This document shows positions 56,497-64,000 of a DNA stretch of 64,000 nucleotides, in pieces (the stretch's first letter is position 1; each line of letters begins with the position of its first letter). Source of the DNA: Neoarius graeffei (Eukaryota; Chordata; Actinopteri; Siluriformes; Ariidae). The stretch lies in the NCBI RefSeq assembly GCF_027579695.1, contig NC_083596.1:16331759-16395758 (forward strand), given 5' to 3'. Under the pieces are notes generated by a model. The model was not told the DNA's origin. It was given only the letters and a program-made list of their open reading frames with translations, and searched no databases. The position numbers and the translations under genes are program-made.

Positions 56497-59400
56497 CAGA
56501 ATGTACACTTTTAATTCCTGTCCTATCTCTTTCAACTCAACAGAGAAATAGGTGAAAATTTATACATGGTGCTCTTTTGCGATCGTGCCTATTTGTGATT
56601 CACTGCATTTACAAATATCCTGGCTAGATATGTAGAGTCTATAAAGTCAGTACAGACAGAAGCAAGACGGATGGGTTCATCTTCAACAGGTACCTGCTTG
56701 AAGGCAACAGTGAATTTTGCAGGATGTTTTTTTTTATGGTTGTTTTGAATGATTTGATGTTGTATATTAAAAAACGAGGACTGCTAGGCTGATGTGGTTA
56801 CACTGTACAAATTGCATTTACACCGCTAAATGTGTTTTAGTGGCTTTTATCACATTCTGATCACAGTGCATGCTGTGTGTGTACTGTGTACGCATATTTT
56901 TCTCCCAAATGTGATCAAATTATACTTGTTTGTGATCTGATCACCCAGTACAGAGTTGTAAATGGGCACTTTGTGTTTATACGTTGATTTATCTGTCTTA
57001 CTGTCTATGTTTTGGCCCCTTTCTCTTGGGCAACAGAGGTACAAAGCTAGCGGTGTATATATATATGCGCTGTCATGTTTTGTAAAAATAATACATGACA
57101 CGAGAATGGATGGACGAATGAAGGGAAAGGTAATAAATTATTCTTGTATGAAGTAGCTCATTCTTACGTAACCATAAAGCGACTGTCCCACACAGCAGTA
57201 CATTTACAGTGTGTTAATTGCAATGGAGAATCTTTTTTTTTTTTTCCTGTAATCAACTGAGTAACAGCATATGGTGGTGGGTTGCTCCAGGCAACATGAC
57301 ATCATGACAATGAGTCGCCCTGTTAATGGGTGACTGAATGTTGTGAGCGTCCTGAGATGGTATCTAACCCAACTTTAGGTTGTTTTCAATGGATCGGATC
57401 AGCACAATTTATTTATTTTTACTTTAGAATCAATATAAAGCTACGTCTACACATCTTCAACAGAACAAATATTCTGTAATAAGCCTTAAATTTGAAACGG
57501 TGTCCTTCTGCTCAGGACAGACAATTAAATCTGTCAATCTAAAGGCGCTGGGGAATTTTCCGGCTTCATTATTCACTATTCATTTCATGCCTGGGAGGTG
57601 GGGACTGCAATTTCCTGTCATCATTAATGCCTTGATTTGTGAGAGAGATAGTGTTTTTAATTTGCTGGGTAAATATAATTGACCTCTGGTACACAAAAAT
57701 AAATTGGTCTGCTTCCACAAAAAGGTGCACACAAGATCCTGTCATGCCAAAACAAATAAAAGAACAATAAAAACCAAACTTGACCCATTTTCGGGAAAAC
57801 AATGAATGAATGAATGAAAACGAATGCCCTTGCGTGATTAAAGTCCAGTTTCAGTGTGTTAAATAAACGGGTCATATTCAAAATATTCACAGAGAACGAG
57901 ACGCAGAAGCATCTTGTAAGAGTAGTAGTCATTTTGGTCATTTTTTGTAATTATTAAACCGTGTTCCATCACTCTGGTTAATTTATTACATTGCTGAGAT
58001 TAGGATTGTGCCATTTTACTGAGTCACCATGGGAGCGGATTATGATGGTTTATTAGGTCAGGGAGAAATGAGGGATTCTAGATGGAAAAGTGGGTGTGGT
58101 TTCAGACAAATCCTGCTGGCTCTCTGTCGCTGATGAACCTTTTCTTTTTGCTGGACGTAAGTTTGAAACTCCCACTGAAACCTATATTGTATATCAAGTG
58201 GACAACAGATGTCCCTTATTTGTTCATTTTGCTTTTATTGGGTGCTTGAATCTTGAGTCCTGAATCCTGATGTACTCCTACCAGCTCTGAGAAACAGCAG
58301 TACTGACAGCGGTTGAATATCTTAAAACGCAGCTTAATATTTACGTAACCAATCGTCCAATCTGTAATCCTTTTAAAAGGTGAAAGTAGATGGCATTAAT
58401 AATACGTATCTAAATGCTCTAACCACAGCCCACGTATCAGATGATGCGCCAGAGAGCAGCATGAGTCGTCATGTTCCTTTAGTTCCCTTAGTCACAACCC
58501 AAAGATAAGACACAGTGGACAATGCCTCCCGCCCTGCCCTAAGACACAATCGAACCATGACGGAGCATTTTTCATCAGCGGATGACTTCCCGTCCTGTTC
58601 GCTTCCTAATGGACCGATGCTCTTTCCGCTCAAGAGCACCAACAGTGAGAGATTCATCACCCTGAAGCAAGACCTCAATATTCTCTGATACAGCCCATAA
58701 AGCATCGCAAATAGTTGCAATAATCAGGACCGTTATTAAAGTTTGTTTAAAAAGCAATTAAACAATTTGGGATTTAGCGCCACAAAGGGTATAAGTGAAA
58801 CCTAAATCTAGAATGTTCTTCACTATTCTAGATATAAGATCGTCTCCCTAACAGAATATCATTATAATGATAAGAATATTGCTGACTATTTCCAGCATGA
58901 TGATGTCCGAGTTCTTGTCTCTGAATAATCGTAAAATATAAGGCTGGCTCGAAAATCCTTATAATCAGGTTTTTAGGGATGAGACAGCAAAAAAAAAAAA
59001 AAAAACAAGACACAAGACCACATTAAGCAGTACCGCCTAATTATACATTTGATTTTTTTGCTTAATGCAAAATAAATGATGACATAATCCAAACTGATCC
59101 ACTGATGGATCAAATAAAAATAACAATAGCACCTGTCCAATGGTTTCTTGATTACTGTAAAACACTGCAATAATTATGTAAATCTGCATGAACGACATAG
59201 GATTCATTAAGTAGCTTGCACAGGACTCACTGGCCTCTCCGAGACATGATCTGAGATCAGAATGATTGTGGCTTTAACGTTTATTTCAGCTTCCACCCTG
59301 CGCCACCCGTGTGCCAGCCCACCATACAAGGTGCTTACGGGATGGGTGATGACATTATAAGGGTGTAGCCTCTTAACATGCAGAAATATACAATGTTCGA

Positions 59401-60574
59401 CTGTCATGTCTGATCATTTAAAAATAATGTTAAACGATTATCGCCTAGTGAAAACGTATGCATGTTGAAGGTATCGGTGGCATGACGAAGGCTTGTGTTG
59501 CATAAAACTCTTTTGCACATTTAATACAATACGTATTTGTGCCCTGCTTGGTTGTAGCCGTTTCCGGGTGAGGGTTGATGGATTACACGAAATGGTGCAG
59601 TACGGACTCTGCACCTTGGCATGCGCTGCGACACGCCTAGTGGGAGAAAACCTGCACATGCCTTTTGGGGTGGGGGTGTTGAGGAAGGGACGAGCCGTCG
59701 TCGCCATACTGGGCTCCGGGGGACGAGATAATCTTTTATAAAGGACAAGATTGTACAATTCAGATCGCCAACATTCACATTCACCATAGTGATGCATGAA
59801 TCAGCCATGAAAACGCCTCGTACGATGCGTGTCTCGTTCTGTCTTGAGACAGACACAAAGCAAGGGGCAACGCCGCATCCATCTCTGACTACGATGACAT
59901 ATGAATATAATTGAATATGGCTGTTATAACGGATTCTCCCTTCCTTGCTGTCACAGACCCAGGAGTCTGTCACTTAATCCGGTTTCGTCTGAAATAAACC
60001 ACCAGCGCGTTCACACGTTCCTTTGTTCTTGCACGAGATTGGCTTATTACACTGTTATCACGTTTCATGTTATAACACGGTTATAACACGGTTATAACAG
60101 GCTTTCATTTTGCGCTATAGGATTTTTGAAGCTCGGTCCTTCTATGGCCATTTGTGCACAGGGATGTGGCACAAGGCACCGCCCCAAAATCAAACACACC
60201 GCACTGGATCACGACAGACACACCGTAATAGTCATTCCATACTGAGGAAAAGACAGATAGTTTGAAAATCAAACTCGAGGCACAGGATAGGAGCAGAGCT
60301 GGGTTTGTTAAAGGCTGTCATGTCATGGGATTTGAACGCACTCCATTCAACCGGCTTCGTCTTGAAGGAATCATAATGAAATGAAATGAAATAAAGAAAA
60401 GAAACTGTGCAAAAAAAAAAAAAGAATACAACTATTATGGATATTGGTTCGAGACCCAGTGTCAAGCTGCAGGTTCAGAGCCCGTGCGTAAAAGAGCGCG
60501 CGCTGTATCCGTCTCGGTATCCTATTCATGTATCTATCAGTCAGTGATCAAAGCATTTCGGTTCTCCAACTTAC

Positions 60575-60661
60575 CGATTTCATGGCAGCTGCCATATCGT
60601 CATATCGCTCAGCCTGTTCGGCCAACCTGGCTTTCTGAACCAGCTGCTCGCGGTCCACCAT
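60575..60661 (-). CDS. ywhag: 14-3-3 protein gamma, coding exon 1
   Basis: 87 bp, 29 codons: [20 protein letters not shown] then DDMAAAMKS, identical in pattern to vertebrate YWHAG, where this N-terminal helix forms the dimer interface. The ATG is at 60661 and the donor GTAAGT follows S29. Phase 0, joining exon 2 at V30. Start supported by the family N-terminus and the GC-rich 5' UTR upstream. Confidence 0.97.
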
Positions 60662-60985
60662 TTTGGCTTTTAAATGAATGTCTCGGTTAAAAGACGGTAT
60701 TTGACGGGTGTGTGCGTGTGGGTTATTATTATTATTATTTTTTAATATACCTATATATCTATCTCTATATAGATGTATTTGTAAAGAGTGAATATGATGC
60801 GGTGTGGAATAGAAAGCGCCGCCGCCGCCGCCGCTCCTTGTCGCCGCTGCAGCTGCTCCGTGCTTTCTGCGCGTGCCGACAGGACGCCCCTCCCCCTCCT
60901 TACACTTTCTCCTGATTGCGTCATCGTAGAACAAACAGGGCGTGGTCCTATTCAGTGATGTAACAGCCCATATATGGTCAAGTAG
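60662..60985 (-). promoter_or_regulatory. ywhag: ywhag 5' UTR and promoter region with CArG box
   Basis: GC-rich block 60800-60900 with a (CCG)n run (60817-60836) typical of a CpG-type promoter. A consensus CArG box, CCATATATGG, lies at 60968-60977, a TGCGTCA (CRE/ATF-like) at 60917-60923, and GGGCGTGG nearby. CArG boxes bind SRF. The transcription start is not visible, so whether these lie at -50 or -300 is unknown. Confidence 0.5.
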
Positions 60986-61689
60986 GCGTGTCCGGTTGGG
61001 ACATCAAGGAGCAAGGAATGTCATGTTTGAATCAAACCTGCGTGCTGTAAAATCTTGACTGTTTTAAAAGTAATAATGCATCTTATTATAGGGAAAGAAT
61101 CCTATTCACTGAGTCCTATTCTGCCCTAATGCAGGGCATTGTGGGATTTCAGCACAGACTGTTCCACCCAGTGTGTCCATGGTTTATGAAACTCCCTAAC
61201 TAGTGCACTATAGTATAGATAGGGTGTGGTTATGGGCATATACATGCTCTTTGTATATATAGATAAAGGAAATATCAAGATATTAATTTTCTGAATGAAA
61301 GTGACATTCAATAAATTAGTGCATTGTGCATTTTTTTTTCTTTTTTTTATTGTAATGCGATGGGAATGCTGGGAGATCCGATATCTCTGCTATCCCCTTC
61401 CCTGCCTCTTTCTGTCTAGTCCACACCCTTCTCTCTCTCTCTCACCGCGCCTCTTCTCTCTCCATCTGTCTGTCTCTCCCACACCATCTCTTTGTCCCAT
61501 CTCACCACACCATCATGCACCAGTGAGCAGCTGTTTTGAGGATGAGGTGTTTATTTTTTTTTTTGCTGTATTGAAAGAAAGTGCTAAATGGCTGCAGGAT
61601 CGCAATAATCCAGAAGAATCCATTGTCAGCAGCCTAGGGCCTGGGCCAAGAATCGAACAGACTACCAGAGCAATAGTCAAATAGTCATC

Positions 61690-61980
61690 AACACACACAC
61701 ACACACACACATGGTTTTGCTATCCGTGCAAGGTAGGCATTTGTATCCATAATTCAACTCCTTCATTTCCAAATAATTTTAGAGTATGTCAAATCTCAAA
61801 TCCAATCGAATAACAGCTCGTTAATTTCATTCTCATATCACCCACAAACCAGTAGTGTTGATAATCAGGACTGCCCTCTTCTTAACCTGACAAAGTCAGT
61901 ACTGCTATGAACCCGTAGGTAGGTAGGTAGGTAGGTAGGTAGGTGGGTGGGTGGGAGGGAGGGAGGGAAGGAAGGAAGGA
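61690..61980. repeat. (CA)n and compound GTAG/GGGT/GGGA/GGAA microsatellite
   Basis: CA run at 61690-61711; compound tetranucleotide tract at 61914-61980 (GTAG, then GGGT, GGGA, GGAA units). The remaining intergenic sequence 60990-62640 has a CT-rich stretch near 61420-61500 and no gene I can support. Confidence 0.9.
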
Positions 61981-62663
61981 AACATGCACACAAAGTTAGT
62001 GCCAAAAATATGACGAAATGTTTAATATCTTTAAGCACCAAGTTTGTAGAATAAACATCTAAATTCGTATTGTAGGTTTTGATCAAAAAGTATTTTAGAG
62101 ATGTCTTACTCAAGAAGCATTTTTCCCTTGAAAAAGAGCATCTGGTAGAATACAAGAGATACTTTATTCCCCCACATTTTGTAAATATCTGTGCAACAAT
62201 AACAAGAAAAAAATAAAATGTCCAGTTGCATACAGGGCTCAAATGTTAAATTATGAATCATCACATCCTGCAATGATTGTGATCACTTCTAAAAGCAAAG
62301 ACAGAACCCCACACATGCTTTACGGAATAATTTATGCTTCCAGAACAAGTCTTCAGACATTTGCACATTGCAATGTTTATTTTAGATATTTGCACAAATT
62401 GGACGTCCTGTCCCACACAAAATCCCAATCTGTCAATAGAGACTACTCTGGCAGTTTTGAGTAGCGTTAGATAATGACAAAGACTGTTCTTGTGAAAACC
62501 GAAGCTCTTAGTTTGGGATATTTTTACATCATGTTTACCTAAATGTATTTAGAGATCTTTAAACCTGAGAATATCTTCTTTTTTTAATCTAAATATTCTA
62601 GATATCTATTGACATACTGTATGTTTTCAGGTTATCTTTTCAATATGACCTTTGGTTTAATAT

Positions 62664-63038
62664 CCATCCATCCATTATCTGTAGCTGCTTATCCTGTTCT
62701 ACAGGGTCGCAGGCAAGCTGGAGCCTATCCCAGCTGACTACGGGTGAAAGGTGGGGTACACCCTGGACAAGTCGCCAGGTCATCACAGGGCTGACACATA
62801 GACACAGACAACCATTCACACTCACATTCACACCTACGGTCAATTTAGAGCCACCAGTTAACCTAACCTGCATGTCTTTGGACTGTGGGGGAAACCGGAG
62901 CACCCGGAGGAAACCCACGCGGACACGGGGAGAACATGCAAACTCCGCACAGAAAGGCCCTCGTCGGCCATGGGGCTCGAACCTGGACCTTCTTGCTGTG
63001 AAGTGACAGTGCTAACCACTACACCACCGTGCCGCCCC
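62664..63038 (-). mobile_element. S1 SINE, full length, with target duplication
   Basis: Tail CCATCCATCCATT instead of GAGAT repeats. Target CTTTGGTTTAATAT at 62650-62663 and 63039-63052. It lies about 540 bp downstream of the SRCR gene stop. Confidence 0.93.
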
Positions 63039-63576
63039 CTTTGGTTTAATATGTAGTTTTTATTTAATAGAATTAAAAAAAAAACTTTGTAATTACCCAT
63101 CTCTTGGTATTTTGAGTATTTTAGGATTAACCAAATTTTTAGAGTGACGTTTGAATAATGAATGTCCCAGCAGCTCCACAATGCAACGGCAAGCATGACT
63201 TGCATATGAAATATCTTAATATTGTATCTAGGAAAAAAAAAATTACGGGATATCAGCTTGCATTTCCACTGTGTATCAATTACTTTTACATAAAACAAAT
63301 GGTGTCATATTTATACATACAGTTTATATGTATTTGGTATTAATACATTCATAAAGTGCATGAATAAAATAAAATCGACCGATTTCTGTATATAAGCCTA
63401 ATTTGTCATTTCTTTTGGTTTCAGATCATCCAGTAGTATCCTTTTATATCTTCAGAATATCATTGTGAGTGGATATTTACAAAATGTACATGTCCTGTTG
63501 TCTACGTACTCCATTCCCTGCCGCTCTATAGACCACAGGTGGAAGGGGAGTGGCTTCTGTGGATAGGCGGAGGGAG

Positions 63577-63893
63577 TCATGTGAGTGAGCAAGTCACACC
63601 GGCATCCTCTGAGTGGTCACAGTTGTGCACATCCCACGGTATATGGGAGCACTGCTGGAGTGACATCTCTGTGCCTGTGCACTTCACATTGTCCAGGAGA
63701 ATGGTGCCAGCGCCTGGTCCAAAGAAGGACTCAACTTGTGCGGCTATGGCATCACCACAGCCCAGCAGCCTGCACACTACCTGGGCATCGGGCAGGTCCC
63801 AGGCATCGTCGCATACAGTGCCCCACGCACCACTTTGATACAGCTCTACTCGGCCCTCACAGCGGTGCGGACCATCTGATAGCCTCATTGCAC
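63577..63893 (-). CDS. ssc4d: Scavenger receptor cysteine-rich group B protein, terminal exon (likely ssc4d)
   Basis: Minus-strand exon from acceptor TCTGTAG (63893) to TGA at 63577-63579, about 105 codons. It encodes one whole SRCR domain: [40 protein letters not shown], then NVKCTG, LQQCSH and [13 protein letters not shown]. Eight cysteines mark group B. SRCR proteins are secreted or membrane receptors; one domain per exon is the usual arrangement. Only three residues follow the last cysteine, so this is the last domain. The symbol rests on the hspb1-ywhag-ssc4d order known in vertebrates; earlier exons lie beyond the window. Confidence 0.8.
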
Positions 63894-64000
63894 CTACAGA
63901 GACAGAGGTTGTGGTATAAACTCTAATGACATGAAATGCATTTGTCCTAATGGGAAAATGGAAGAAAAAAAAACAAGGGGAAAAATTAGCATACATTAGG

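Noticed and set aside
59438-59973. Overlapping frames on both strands near 59.5-60.0 kb
   Set aside because: No recognisable domain, no splice or promoter context and no repeat identity; weak evidence for a gene inside the ywhag intron.
61295-61684. 130-codon frame in the ywhag-ssc4d interval
   Set aside because: Low-complexity CT-rich translation, no family resemblance.

Overview
This window is vertebrate nuclear DNA from a teleost fish. The three host genes have fish-like protein sequences, spliced exons and GT..AG introns, and most of the rest is fish-type repeat: tRNA-headed SINEs, Tc1/mariner, hAT and PIF/Harbinger-like DNA transposons, pieces of non-LTR retrotransposons and many microsatellites. 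I cannot name the species. No LTR retrovirus or Polinton was recognised.

Host genes in order: (1) hspb1 (Hsp27), plus strand, complete in three exons: 936..1326, 3099..3162 and 9310..9475, 206 codons. (2) ywhag (14-3-3 gamma), minus strand, complete in two coding exons: 60575..60661 and 41800..42456, 247 codons, with an 18.1-kb intron. (3) The last coding exon of an SRCR group-B gene, minus strand, 63577..63893, most likely ssc4d; the rest lies beyond the right edge. The order and orientation hspb1(+), ywhag(-), ssc4d(-) match human 7q11.23, so this is an old conserved block.

Layout: 1-935, hspb1 5' flank with GT microsatellites and two TATA-like boxes. 936-9.9 kb, hspb1, whose second intron is swollen to 6.1 kb by repeats. 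9.9-39 kb, hspb1-ywhag interval, almost wall-to-wall mobile elements, including a nested complex at 14.2-20.5 kb (LINE into Tc1, a second Tc1 into that LINE, a hAT into the second Tc1) and stacked SINE insertions at 24.6-27.2 kb. 39-41.8 kb, repeat-poor and probably largely ywhag 3' UTR. 42.5-60.6 kb, ywhag intron 1, with Harbinger-like miniature elements, a perfect 115-bp palindrome, a 0.7-kb CT tract, four copies of a TIR element carrying a small spliced coding exon, and a 0.9-kb inverted repeat. 60.6-61 kb, ywhag exon 1 and promoter with a CArg box. 61-63.6 kb, intergenic.

One ~375-bp SINE family (called S1 below) accounts for 19 recognisable young copies, many with target-site duplications of about 10-15 bp. 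The three host genes are neighbours by ancestry and there is no sign that they form a shared pathway. The most unusual items are a cysteine-free Hspb1, the Crypton-like spliced-exon element family, the nested complex, and two long inverted repeats.
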